Under the pieces are notes generated by a model. That model was not told where the DNA came from. It made no database searches and was given only the letters and a program-made list of their open reading frames with translations. Source: Diacronema lutheri (lineage: Eukaryota > Haptophyta > Pavlovophyceae > Pavlovales > Pavlovaceae). From it: a stretch of 64,000 nt of DNA. The position numbers were made by a program, and so were the translations under genes. The stretch is taken from positions 18,652 through 82,651 of the forward strand of contig JAGTXO010000083.1 of the NCBI GenBank assembly GCA_019448385.1, written 5' to 3'. Shown piece after piece: positions 32,301-42,480 of this stretch (position 1 is the stretch's first letter; each line of letters opens with the position of its first letter).

Positions 32301-33809
32301 GATGGCGCACGTGCCGGCGATGGCGAGCTCTCGCGCGCCGCTGTGCAGCTGCGTGCGGGCTGTGAGGCGTTTGTGTTGCTGCCAATCCCGCTCGGCTGGC
32401 AGCTGCCGCACCGTGGCGCGGGCGCACCGTACGCACGGACGGCCGAGCTCGCCGACACGTGGGTGCGCCGGCAGCGCGAGGGCGAGCGGCCGCTCGGCCG
32501 CGACGCGGAGGAGGCGGTGCGGCGCGCGCATACGCAGCTGGCGTGGCTGCGCTCCGCCCTGGCGCTGCGCTGGGACGAACGGCCCGACGGCGCGGCGGAT
32601 GGACCGGAGGACGACGCGCTGCCGCCGCACGCGGCGCGCGCGCCGGCTCGGCGCGTGGCTGCGCGCGCCGCGGCGGCAGCCCCGCCGCCGGACGGTGGCG
32701 GGGCCGACCGATCCGCGCGCCGCGTGGTGGCGGGCCCGGCCTCCGAGCCGCGGCGCGCGCCAAGGCGTGACGGTGACGGTGACGGCCAAGGCGCGAGCTT
32801 CAGCGTGGTGCGCGCCTCGGCTGGGGCCGCGCGTCCGCCGCTGCGTGCGCGCAGCTCGTCGCCCGTGCTCGCGCTCGCCGCGCTGCACGACACGTGCGCG
32901 CCGCTGCCCGACGTTACGGACGTTACGGCCGAGGACGCCGCCGGTGGCGCGGCCGGCGCGTCGCGCACGACGCGCGGCCGCGCGAGCCCCGCGGCGCGGG
33001 GCATTGTGCCGTCCACCGCCGTCTGCCTGAGCGCCGCGCACCTGCGCGCGCTCGCGCCCGCGCGGCTGCGCGTCCGGCTGCGCCTCGAGGCCTCGCGCGC
33101 CGACGCGGCTCGCGCGGAGCGGACCACGCAGCCGCCGCCCGGCGCCGCGACGGCGGGCACGCGCAAGGCGGGCGGTGGCGGTGGCGGTGGCGGCGGCGTT
33201 GGCGGCAACCGCGGCTTCAGCCTCGCAAACGGCCTGAGCGCGCTGCACGGCGAGGTGGAGAAGATCTTCGCGCCGCGCAAACCCGCGCTCAGCGGCGGTG
33301 CGCGTTCTGAGCCGCGCGCGGACGCACAGCCGCTCGCGCGCGTGCGCGCGCACGAGCCGTGCGTCGCCAGCGCGCTGATCACGGCGCACGCGCTCGACGC
33401 GCTGGCGCCGGGCACATCGATGAGCGCCGGCGTGGCGCGTGTGGTCGGCCGTTGGTCCGTGCGCAGAATGGGCGGAAATGGCAGACTGGGCGGCAATGGC
33501 GACGGCGATGGCGATGGCGATGCGCGCCGCTCGCCGTTGGCAACGAGCGGCGGCGCCGGCGCGTGCGACGCCTTTTGGAGCGGCGAGCGCGAGCGCGAGC
33601 TCGAGCTCGGACCGTCGGGCGAGGTGTGCCCGTCGCACATCTCGGCGGTCGTCTGCTTCGCGCAGCCTGGCGCCTACGAGCTGATCCTCGAGCTGTGCGC
33701 GTGCGAGGGCGCGCAGACCGCGTTCGCGGGCCTCGACGCGCTCGCCGGCCTGCCCGCGTGCGCGGTTCTCAGGGTTGCCGTCGCTGACGCAGAGTCTCTT
33801 TGTGGCTGA
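28518..33809 (+). CDS. TRAPPC9: TRAPP II subunit TRAPPC9/Trs120
   Basis: Subunit of the TRAPPII guanine-nucleotide-exchange complex for Rab GTPases at the Golgi. Single exon of 1763 residues. The N-terminus (CVRVVLVRCGATTDAEYGRL) matches the Trs120 opening strand. A helical solenoid follows (SHALLRGALGEALGLFAAAL ... AALEGVAAAQLL ... IGYPRQGALLVGLAA), then the diagnostic block GGTFIYSAIEARARKREAD and the Ig-like region VWVCGESAEVAVILSNPLAV. Insertions of Asp/Glu- and Gly-rich sequence and a DGTAAER heptad repeat lengthen it beyond the usual 1100-1300 residues. The start ATG at 28518 gives MSGLLDNGWDLDADI. The opposite strand is open for 1804 codons across the whole gene, which is a composition effect. 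Confidence 0.82.
30741..30887 (+). repeat. Seven tandem 21-base units (DGTAAER) in TRAPPC9
   Basis: Seven in-frame copies of GACGGCACGGCGGCAGAGCGC; only one copy has a change (A to V). The near-identity indicates recent expansion or ongoing slippage. The units encode a charged, probably helical spacer before the conserved FIYSAIEAR block. Confidence 0.9.
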
Positions 33810-33938
33810 CGGCCGCCGCTCGCACTGTGCGCGGCGGGTCGCTCCCGACCCACGACGGCACGGGCGCACGCCGGTAGTGGCTACAGTCGGATATGGGCGG
33901 TTGTGCTGTGTTCAGGCAACTGCGCGGTGTCTCTTCCC

Positions 33939-34812
33939 TCAGTCGCGCCCCTCGACAATCGCCTCGACGACCCTCCGCTTGAAGCGCTCGGCGTATTCGA
34001 GCGGCGGCACGCACGAGATGCCGTGCCGGTTCTTGCCGAGGAGCAGCTTTGCGACGTACTCCTTCTTCTTGCCCAGGTCCCACCGCTGCAGCACATCGAT
34101 GATACCCAAATAATAGACCGCGGGGCCGTCCACAAACTCCGCCTCGTACCGGCTGCCGTCGTCGGGCGAGAGCAACGGCTGCGCGAGCGGATCGGCACTG
34201 CCGCTCGCGTGGCCGACCGCCGCCGCCGCCACCCCTAGCGGCATGAGCGGCGGCTGCTGCGCGGCCGGCGTGCGCGGCTGCGCGTGTTGCAGGTCAAAGC
34301 GGCGACGTGTGACCCCGACGAGGAGCGAGTAGTCCATCAGGCCCTGCGACGCGAGAAAGTCGGCGTCGGCGCGCAGCTGGCCCGCGAGCTCAGCGGCGAG
34401 CGCGGGCCTCAGGTTGAGCTTGTACATCAGGTCGTTGTCCTTGAGCTGCTGCTCGGGCACGCACGACTTGTTGAAGCGCAGGCTGCAGAAACGGCCGTCG
34501 ACGCCAACGACAAAGCGGCGGTCGCAGTACCGGCAGCGGCAGCGCTGGCCGCGCAGCTCGGCGACGGAGCTGCCGTGCCTCTGCACCCACGACCCCTTGA
34601 GGTCGTACCGCTCGTGGATGGGCTGCCGCTCGCACCGCTCGTGGATGGGCTGCCGCTCGCACCGCTCGTGGATGGGCTGCCGCTCGCACCGCTCGTGGAT
34701 GGGCTGCCGCTCGCACCCACCGCCCGCTGCGGAGGCGAAGGCGGCGAAGGCGCTGCCGTGCGCGCTGGATGACAGCGCGGCAGGCAGCGCGGCCTCGGGC
34801 GCATGGGCGGCA

Positions 34813-34843
<31 letters not shown>

Positions 34844-36448
34844 CGGCGGTGTCGGCCGTGCTCGTGTGCGCAGCCGCCGCCACTCCTCGCGCCGCAGCCG
34901 TCGCGGGCGCGCCCTCACAGCCGCAGGCGCGCCCAGCGGCGGGCGGCGGGTGGCGCGGCGCGTGCGGCGGCGGCGGTGGGACGGGCGGCGCGCAGTGCGA
35001 CGGTGCGTCCGGCGCGAGAATGTTCTTCATCACGAGGAAGAAGAGGCGCCTGCCGTAGATCTCGATGCAGTAGAGGCCGAGCATCTTCGAGAGCAGTGTG
35101 CGCGGGCAGCGGCGCACGTGCTGCGCGTACGCCGGCAGCATGCGACGGAGCGCGCGCGCCTCGGCCCTCGTGCACGTCTTGACGATGAAATGGCCGTCGC
35201 TCGAGAAGTAAAGGAACGCGCCCGACTTGCCCTCGGAGAAGCGCTCTTTCGCCTTGTGCCGCAGCGAGTGCAGCAGGTAGCGCGCGGAGATGCCAAAAGC
35301 GGCGCGGATATCGCCAAACGTGTCGGGCTCGTAATCAATCAGCGTGATGCTGCTCGTGCTCCGGTCCGCGCCGAGACTCGTCAGCTCGCCGCGGTGCGTC
35401 ACGCGCGTGCGCCGCCGCTCGCGCTCGCCGCCCGGCGCGGAGGACGCGCGCCGCGTGAGCTGGGTCAGGTCGGCCATCGTGGGAGCGAGCGGGTCGACGC
35501 ACGCTAATGGCGGCGGCTCGCCCTGCGGCTCGTGCCCGTCGCCACTGGCGCTGCGCGAGCGCAGGCCGCGCAGCGACGCGCGCAACGCGGCGCGCGCGCC
35601 ACGTGCGCCGCCGTTCGCCGCCGCGCCCGCGCCCGCTGGCGCCCCCCCCTCCTCGCGCGTGCTCCACACGACGCGGCTCGCGACACCCCACGAGGAGCCG
35701 GGCTGCGAAGGCGGCGCGGGCCACGCGAGCCCAACCTCCGCCGCGCCGCCCCGCTCGCTGCCGCCCTCAGAGCCCGGATCGCGCTCGACGCTGCCGACGT
35801 CACCGACGGCGGCGCCGTGCACGTCGAGCGGCGCGGCGCCGAGCTGCGCGGGCAGCGCGAAGAGCGAGCTGCCGCCGCTGCCGCACGCGCCGCGGCCAGC
35901 GGAGGCGCCGATCGCACGAAGCGCCGCTGAGCGGGGGGGCGCGGCCGAGGCGCTGAGCGGCGTGCCGCTGCTGCGCGCGGCGGCCGCGTCGGGCGCGTGC
36001 CCCTCCTGTGCGCCCTCGCTGCCCTCGTGCAGCTGGTGCAGGTGCGAGCAGGTGCTGCTCAAACTGGCCCTCCCACTCGTGCTTGCACTCCACGTCTCAC
36101 GGATGCCGCATAGCACGCCTTGCGCGCCGCACACGCCTCCACCGCCCTCGCTGCCCTCGTGCAGCAGCTGCTGCTGCTGCTGCTGCTGCTGCAGCGCCTC
36201 CGCGACGAAGAACGAGTCGACGGAATAGGAGGCTGCGCACACCGGGCCAAAGCCGCCCACGCCCGGGCGCGTGTCGCGCACTCCGGGCGGGTGGCGCGGT
36301 GCGACGGTCGAGCAGGCGGCGTTGGCGTGGAGGATCGCGCGCTCGATGCCCTGCGCGGTGAAGAAGAGGACCTCGTCGCGCAGCGCACCGTTGAGCTCGG
36401 GCCGCATGCCCTCCTCCTCCTCCTCCTCGTCGTCCTCGTCGTCGTCGT

Positions 36449-36493
<45 letters not shown>

Positions 36494-37601
36494 AGCGTCG
36501 CGGCGGGCGGGCGCGCGCCGTCGCGCCGAGGAGCTCGCGCAGCTGCCGCCAGCGCGCGACGCGCGCGAGCCCGCCAACCACGCCGCCATCGTGCACGGGC
36601 GCGTACGGCTGGAGGAGCGGCAGCAAGTAGCCCGTGACGGTGGCAATGCCCCTCGCGGCGAGGAGGACGAGGAAAAGCTCCGCACATCCGTAGTGCACGC
36701 GCGCCCACACGCGCGACGTGTGCACGCGCAGCGAGAGCACGAACATGGCGGCGTAGAGCGTCATCTGCGCGAGCACGTACCACGAGTAGAACTGCAGCAG
36801 CTTGCGCGAGCGCAGCAGCACTGCGCGGCGCGTCTCGAGCGCCGACTGGAGGCCGCCGCTCTGCAGCCGGCGCGCCGCGCGCCCGTAGTAGACGGCGAGC
36901 GCATGCGCGTAGATGCAGAGCACCGGCAGGAAGAAGAAGAGCTGCGCGCCGCCCCAGTTGATCGAGCCATCTTGCGGCGAGCGCACCCAGCAGACGAGCA
37001 GCGCGCGCGCGCTCGCCGCGCCCGCGGCCGCGGGCTGCGCGCGCGCCCAAAAGCCGAGCCGCTCGAACGTGAGCCACGCTGGCAGGCACTCGCGGCCGCG
37101 CGCCGCGCCGCGGCACAACGAGACGCCGTCGCGCTGCAGCCAGCCGAGCGCCGCGGCGACCGCCGCGTTGCCGAGCAGGATGGCCGCATGCAGGAAGCGG
37201 CGCGTCGCCTGCCAGTCGTGGAACGGCTCGGTGAGCGCAAAGCCAAGGTCGGCGGAGATGCCGACGAAGCAGCTCTCGGACGCGAGCATGCTGAACTGCA
37301 TGACGACGGCGGACGCCTTGCACTCGAGCGCGCTCTTCGAGCGCGTGAGCTGGAACGCGAGCTGCGCGCAAAAGAGCAGGTCGTACAGGCAGCGCGCGAG
37401 CACGAGGCTCGCCGGGTGGCGGCGCAGCCGGCGAAACGAGCAGAAGGCGGCGATGTAGCCGACGCACATGAGCACCGACGCACTCGCCGAGACGAGCGGG
37501 AAGAGCGCCGTCACCGACGGCAGCGGGAAGAAGAGCGCGTCCTCCTCGCTGCCCGCGGCCGATGAGGGCGCGTCCTCCACGAAGTCGTCGTCGGCCGCCA
37601 T
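33939..37601 (-). CDS. GPCR-PIPK: seven-helix receptor fused to a phosphatidylinositol phosphate kinase
   Basis: 1220 residues, one exon, ATG at 37601. About residues 30-345 hold seven hydrophobic helices in the style of Dictyostelium RpkA and oomycete GPCR-PIPKs (FPLVSASASVLMCVGYIAAF, INWGGAQLFFFLPVLCIYAH). A low-complexity linker with Asp/Glu, Gln and Ser runs follows. About residues 750-1219 form the PIPK domain: FGISARYLLHSLRHKAKER, GKSGAFLYFSSDGHFIVKT, catalytic YDLKGSWVQRHG, FNKSCVPEQQLKDNDLMY, MDYSLLVGV and YYLGIIDVLQRWD. It would make PIP2 from a phosphoinositide at the membrane, controlled by a receptor. The kinase domain carries an insertion with four CERQPIHER repeats just before DLKGS. 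Confidence 0.92.
34608..34715 (-). repeat. Four tandem 27-base units in the PIPK domain
   Basis: Four identical copies of a 27-base unit encode CERQPIHER, immediately before the catalytic YDLKGS strand. Perfect identity at the DNA level points to recent expansion inside a kinase domain. Confidence 0.9.
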
Positions 37602-37644
37602 CGATCGCGGCCGATGAGGGCCCCCCGACGTCCGTTTCGCCGTC

Positions 37645-38247
37645 ATGGTGAAGCCCATGTGGAGCACGGCGCACGCGAGCATGGACGGCGGCCAGTCGCG
37701 CCAGCTGCGTAGGCTCATCGACAGCGAGCTGGCTACGAGCGTGCGCTCGCGTGCGCTCGCGGATGAGCGCGCGCACGCGCTGGCGTCGACGGGTGGCCAG
37801 CTGCCGCCGTTCCCAACCGTGCACTCCTCGCTCGGCGTGCAGAGATGGGTGCGCGACCACCACGTGCACTACCCGCCGTCGGGCGCCGCCGCGCGCGACG
37901 CGCGCTCGCTACCCATGCGTGGCCCCAACCCTCCCGCCTATTGGCTGCACGAGCGCAGGCCGCCGCCGCCGGGCGCGACCTCGTCGAGCGAGGTCGGTGC
38001 GCACATGCGCGAGTGGGGCGGGCTGTACAACCAGACGACGTTCGACATCAACCTCGCCTCGGCGCGCGGGCAGGCATCGCTCGAGCTGCTGCGGCAGCAC
38101 CACACGGCGTTGCCATTCGTGCCGTCGCAGCACACGGCCGCCATGCCCGTGCCCGGCTACTCGCTGCCGTACCGCGCGGCGCACCAGCACCGGCCGATGC
38201 TCGAGTCCGCCCAGATCGGCGCGTTCCACCACGCGCCGCTCGTGTGA
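37645..38247 (+). CDS. Conserved-looking protein of unknown function, 200 residues
   Basis: Single exon from the ATG at 37645 (MVKPMWSTAHASMDGG). There is no signal peptide or membrane segment. It is rich in His, Pro and aromatic residues with few low-complexity runs (RWVRDHHVHYPPSG, NPPAYWLHERRPP, EWGGLYNQTTFDINLASARG, PVPGYSLPYRAAHQHRPM), unlike shadow frames. The motif style recalls small ciliary or flagellar proteins, but I do not recognise a family. It is head to head with GPCR-PIPK, 43 bases apart, and convergent with the C45 acyltransferase. Confidence 0.65.
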   Translation: MVKPMWSTAHASMDGGQSRQLRRLIDSELATSVRSRALADERAHALASTGGQLPPFPTVHSSLGVQRWVRDHHVHYPPSGAAARDARSLPMRGPNPPAYWLHERRPPPPGATSSSEVGAHMREWGGLYNQTTFDINLASARGQASLELLRQHHTALPFVPSQHTAAMPVPGYSLPYRAAHQHRPMLESAQIGAFHHAPLV

Positions 38248-38296
38248 TCGGCCGGGCGGCGCGGCCTCCTCGTGGTAGCTGACGGGCGAGCCAGAA

Positions 38297-39629
38297 CTAA
38301 GACGGGAGGCGTGCACTCACGCCTCGCCGACCCGCCCCGGGCCGTGCGATGGCCAGCACGGCGCGCTGGCTGCGCGGGTCGGCCGGATTGCCGGCGAAGA
38401 GCGAAAGCGAGCCGGCGTTCACATCGATGAGCGCGCTGCCGAGCGTCTCCTCGCCGGACACGTCGCCCGCCGCGCGCGACGCCGCATCGTGGAAGACGGG
38501 GAAGCTGGTGTCAACGCCGTCGCCGAGCACGCGCAGCAGATCGGCCGCGCTCGTCGGGACAGGCAGCACCTGCGCTCGCGCGAGGCGGTGGGCGGAGCTG
38601 TTGGAGATGGACTGCGCGACCGGCGGCTGGATGAAGCGCAGGTGGTTGGAGTGGAAAACGGGCGGGCCGCCCGGCGCGACGACGGTGAGCGCGTGCACGC
38701 CGCGCTCGACCGCCTCGACCTGTACAATCTCGCCGCCACCTCCGGGCAGCAGCGCGGCGAGCTGGTAGCTGTGACCAACGGACTGCCCGTCCGCCGTGGC
38801 GATGGCGATCGCCGCGCGCATCGTGCGCGCGGCGCGCAGCAGCTCGCGCGAGACGAAGCCGCGGCCGCGCGCCGCGTATGCAGCGCTGTGTGGCTCGACG
38901 CTGTTGAGCGAGAAGCACAGCCCGTGGCCGTTGCACCCAAAGGCGCCGGACGGCAGATCGCCCGCGTACACGGCCGCGGTAAAGCCGCCGTTGTCAATCC
39001 GCACCTGCGCGAGGAAGAGCGTGCCCGCCTCGTCCACGGCCGAGTCCTCGTTGTGCGCGACCCACGGGTGGAGAGCATAGTCGGAGCAGTGCGCGGCGGC
39101 AGGCGCGAGCGCGCTTCGGTTGGGCGCAAAGTGGGCGAGCTCCTGGCCGGCACCGCGCCGAGAGCGTGCGTGCCGCGAGCGCGGCCGCGCCGGCGTGAGC
39201 GCGCGGCCACGGCGCCCGCCGCGCGCGCGCGCGGAGCGCGGCGCGCACCTGGTGGAGGTTGAGCGCTAGGATGTGCGCCAACGGCACGCCCACGCCGTGT
39301 GCGAGGCCTCGCAGCTCGGCCATGTAGAGCGGGTACGCACGCTCGTGCGTCTCGGCGAACGCGGCGAGCGTGCGCGCGCCCGCCGGGTCGGACGTGACCC
39401 ACGCAACAAGCGCCGCGTTGCGCGCGCGTGCGAGGCGCTTGCGCGCGGCCGTCGCGTACGCGGCGCCCATCTCGCGGCCAAATCGCTCGTGCTCGGCGGC
39501 CGACCAACCGTACGTGCCACGGAAGACGGGCAGCCCGGGCGCCGGCGGCAGCGCGGGCTGCCGAGGGTCCAGAGGACCACCACGAACCGAGATGACCACC
39601 GCTAGCGCCAACGTCGAACCGACCGCCAT
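38297..39629 (-). CDS. C45-family N-terminal nucleophile acyltransferase/amidohydrolase
   Basis: Relative of acyl-CoA:6-aminopenicillanate acyltransferase and of insect Tan hydrolase; these self-cleave before a catalytic Cys. Exons are 39629-39249 and 39142-38297, giving 408 residues. The N-terminal Ala/Val stretch is signal-like. The block GVGVPLAHILALNLHQ is joined by splicing to ELAHFAPNRS, matching the family LNxRxE pattern. The likely nucleophile is Cys146 in AAAHCSDYALHP, followed by AHNEDS, DNGGFTAAVYAGDL and GLCFSLNSVEPHS. Intron 39143-39248 uses GTGCGCG...GGCCAG. The substrate is unknown. Confidence 0.8.
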
Positions 39630-39749
39630 GCTGGCCCCCGGCCACACGCGGGTCCGTTCCCCTCGGGCCTCGCCCCACCACAAGCGAGGCGTCGGGCCCG
39701 CCGGGGGGAGGGGCCGGTGAGCACCATCCTCGCGGCGCTGCGCCCAACG
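39630..39749. promoter_or_regulatory. Presumed bidirectional promoter, C45 acyltransferase and metallophosphatase
   Basis: 120 bases between the ATGs at 39629 (-) and 39750 (+). The plus-strand frame is open from a GTG at 39717, but the ATG at 39750 is the first standard start. No TATA-like sequence is seen. Confidence 0.45.
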
Positions 39750-42228
39750 ATGCGGCCGGTCTGGCGCGCGCTCGCAACCCTTCCGTACCTGCACTGCCAG
39801 GCCTCGTCGCCCAGCTTTTCGCGCGCCGCCCACCCGGGCGTGTCGGGCCGCGACGGCGGCGAGGGTGGGGGCGGCGGCGCGGGCGGCGGCGGCGTTGGCG
39901 TTGGCGGCGGCGGCGGCGGCGGCGGCACGGCCGTGGCGGCGACGGCGGCGGGCGCGGTCGCGCCTGGCGCGGCCACGTGCACGATCGGCTACGTGACCGA
40001 CGTCGAGGGCAATCGCGCCTACTTTGACGAGTACGTGCGCATCTCGCACGTGCTCGAGCGCGATCGGCCGTCCGGCGCGCTCCGGCTGCGCGACGGCTGC
40101 GAGCTCGTCTTTGGCGGCGACGTGTGCGACAAGGGCGACGGCGATCTCTACGTCGCGCGCGAGCTCGTCGAGCTGAAGCGCCGCTACCCCAGCCGCGTGC
40201 ACATCATCCTGGGCAACCGCGACGTGAATAAGATCCGCTGGGCGCACGAGCTCGGCCGCGCCGACGACGAGGCTGACCGGGCGAACGCAGACGGCGACGG
40301 CTCGCGGTGCGTCGCGTGGTGGTCGAACGTGCGCCCGATCGCGCAGGACGACGCGGCGCGCTGCCGCTGGATGCTGCATCACACGATGGGCTCGCAGCAG
40401 CCCGACACCTTTGAGCTGCGCAGAGCGGAGCTGCAGCGGGCCCGCCTCGACGCGACGCGCGAGGCGGCCGCGCGCGAGCAGCTGCCGGGCGCGCAGCAGG
40501 CGGGCGACGCGCCGCCTCCCGCCGACGAGGGGGCCGCGCGCGTGCTCTCGCTCGGCGCGATGCTCGGCGGGCTGTTTGGCCTCGGCAGCTCAGCGCCCGC
40601 GGGCCGCGCGTCGCCGGCCGCGTCGCCGGCCGCGTCGCCGGCCGCGTCGCCGGCCGCTGCCGTCACGTCGGCGCCGCCAACCGACGCGGACGTCGTGCGC
40701 TCGTTCCGCGATTCGGTTGCGCCGGGCGGCGTGATGTTCGAGCTGCTGTGCGCCGGCCAGATCGGCGCGGTGCTCGGCGACTGCCTCTTCGTGCACGGTG
40801 CGCTCTCCGCCGCGTGCGCCGGGCTCGTCCCGCCGTGTCACGGCGACGTGCCGGCGCGGGACAAGAGCGCACGCGGCTTTACGCATGCGGGCGGGTTGCG
40901 CAGCTGGATCGACGGGCTCAACGCCTTCGCCGCCTCGGAGGTGGCATCCTTCGCACAGTGGCCGCGCGGCGAGCCCGGCCGCCGGCCGTGGGCGGAGGAT
41001 GGCGGTTACGGCGGGCGCGGCGGCGAGGGCCTCGTGCAATACGGCATGGGCGCCATCCCGGCCAGCCCGGCCGGAGCGGCCGCGCACGGCGAGCCCGCCG
41101 CGCCGCCGCAGCGTGCGCGCACGATCGCCAACCCGACCGTTATCTACGCGAGCTGGTTCGACCGAGGCGCGCCGGCGCCCGTGCCGGCCGAGCTCGTGCG
41201 CTACGTGGCAGAGGGCGGCGTGCGCGCCATCTTCACCGGCCATCAGCCCATCGGCGACGCGCCCGCCGTCATGCGCGCGCGCGCGTCGCCGGTGGGCGCG
41301 TCGTCGAGCGGCATCGACGGCGGCGCGGGCGCGGGCGCGTGGGGCGAGCTGCTCATCGTGTGCGCCGATACGTCCTATTCGAACTGCGTCAAGTGGGTGC
41401 AGCCGCAGCCGGGCGCGCCGCTCCCCGCGCACGGCCCGCCCGACCCGTCGCAGCTCGTGCCCGTCCACTGCCAGCCGGACGGCGCGGATGGGGCGGCGGC
41501 GCAGGTGCAGCCGGGCGGTGGCAACCGGGGCTGCGCCGTCAGCGAGGTGCTCATCGAGATGGACGCGCGCACGCGCGCGGCGGACGACGCATCGGCAGCG
41601 CGCGCCGCGCTCGCGCTCGCTGGCCCCGGAGGGATACGGCCGACTGTCGTGCGCGTGCACGGCCGCCTCTCGGACGGCAGGTGGGCCGCCACGCGCCGCG
41701 CCGCCCCTGTCGACCCCCGCGCCGCGCCGCCGCCGCCTCATCGCGCCGCCCGCCGCTGCCACTGCGTCCACCCGCCGCTGCCACTGCGTCCACCCGCCGC
41801 TGCCACTGCGTCCACCCGCCGCTGCCACTGCGTCCACCCGCCGCTGCCACTGCGTCCACCCGCCGCTGCCACTGCGTCCACCCGCCGCTGCCACTGCGTC
41901 CACCCGCCGCTGCCACTGCGTCCACCCGCCGCGTTGGTTGCGTTGCGCTGCGCTTGGCAGGCCCTTCGCGTGCACGCTGCCGCCGTTTGCGCCCGACGGC
42001 GCGAGGCGCGTCGGACGCGGAGGCGGGCCGTGCGACGAGCTCGTGGGGAGCGAGCTCGCGGGCGGCTGGCTCGTACGCGCACCGGTGCAGGCCGCCGCCG
42101 CCATTGGCGATGGCGGCGGCGGGCGCGAGTACGTGCTGACATTGGGGAAAGGGTACGACTTCCTCAACCTGCAGGTCGCTGAGGCGGCGGTGCGTGCGTG
42201 GGTCGAGCGCGCGCGCGGCGCGGAGTGA
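39750..42228 (+). CDS. Calcineurin-like metallophosphoesterase
   Basis: Exons are 39750-41680 and 41961-42228, giving 732 residues. The start MRPVWRALATLPYLHC suggests an organelle leader. Metal-binding motifs are TDVEGNRAYFDEY, FGGDVCDKGDGD, ILGNRDVNKIRW, a late His (LFVHGAL) and FTGHQPIGDAP. These are the usual D-x-H/GD/GNxD/GH set, but with E in place of H in the first motif. Long Gly- and Ala-rich insertions separate the motifs. The last exon gives DGRPFACTLPPFAPD ... YVLTLGKGYDFLNL. The intron 41681-41960 is filled by a 22-base minisatellite. The substrate is unknown. Confidence 0.8.
40612..40659 (+). repeat. Four 12-base units (ASPA) in the metallophosphatase
   Basis: Four copies of GTCGCCGGCCGC-type sequence encode an Ala-Ser-Pro-Ala linker between phosphatase motifs. 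Confidence 0.8.
41751..41934. repeat. 22-base minisatellite filling the metallophosphatase intron
   Basis: About eight copies of CCGCCGCTGCCACTGCGTCC-type 22-base units. As 22 is not a multiple of three, the array reads through all three frames without stop, giving misleading long ORFs. It is bounded by the GTGGGC donor (41681) and TTGGCAG acceptor (41960). Confidence 0.9.
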
Positions 42229-42357
42229 CGCAAGCCGGCCCCCTGGCGCGGAGTGACGCAAGCCGGCCCCCTGGCGCGGAGTGACGCAAGCCGGCCCCCT
42301 GGCGCGGAGTGACGCAAGCCGGCCCCCTGGCGCGGAGTGACGCAAGCCGGCCCCCTG
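42229..42357. repeat. 28-base tandem repeat, about 4.6 copies
   Basis: Units of CGCAAGCCGGCCCCCTGGCG plus CGGAGTGA follow one another with no visible change, starting at the phosphatase stop codon: the stop TGA is part of the unit. Confidence 0.9.
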
Positions 42358-42416
42358 CGAACGGCGGGTGCGTCGGTGCAGCCGAGTCAGCGAACGGCGC
42401 GTACCCGGGGGGTGGC

Positions 42417-42480
42417 GGGGGGGGGGGGGGGGGGGGGGGGGAGGGGTGGGAGGGAGGGGTGGGAGGGAGGGGGGGGAGGG
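42417..42480. repeat. Poly-G tract and G-rich tail
   Basis: About 25 consecutive G and then GAGGGGTGGGAGGG-type blocks, a strong G-quadruplex candidate downstream of the phosphatase gene. Confidence 0.8.

Noticed and set aside
28455-33869. An 1804-codon open frame antisense to TRAPPC9
   Set aside because: It is Arg/Ala/His-rich without any domain, exactly mirrors the TRAPPC9 codons, and similar antisense frames accompany every long gene here; high GC removes stop codons.
41681-41960. The PLPLRPPAAATAST-type repeat as protein sequence
   Set aside because: The 22-base unit reads in all three frames, has clean intron borders, and splicing rebuilds ordered sequence on both sides.
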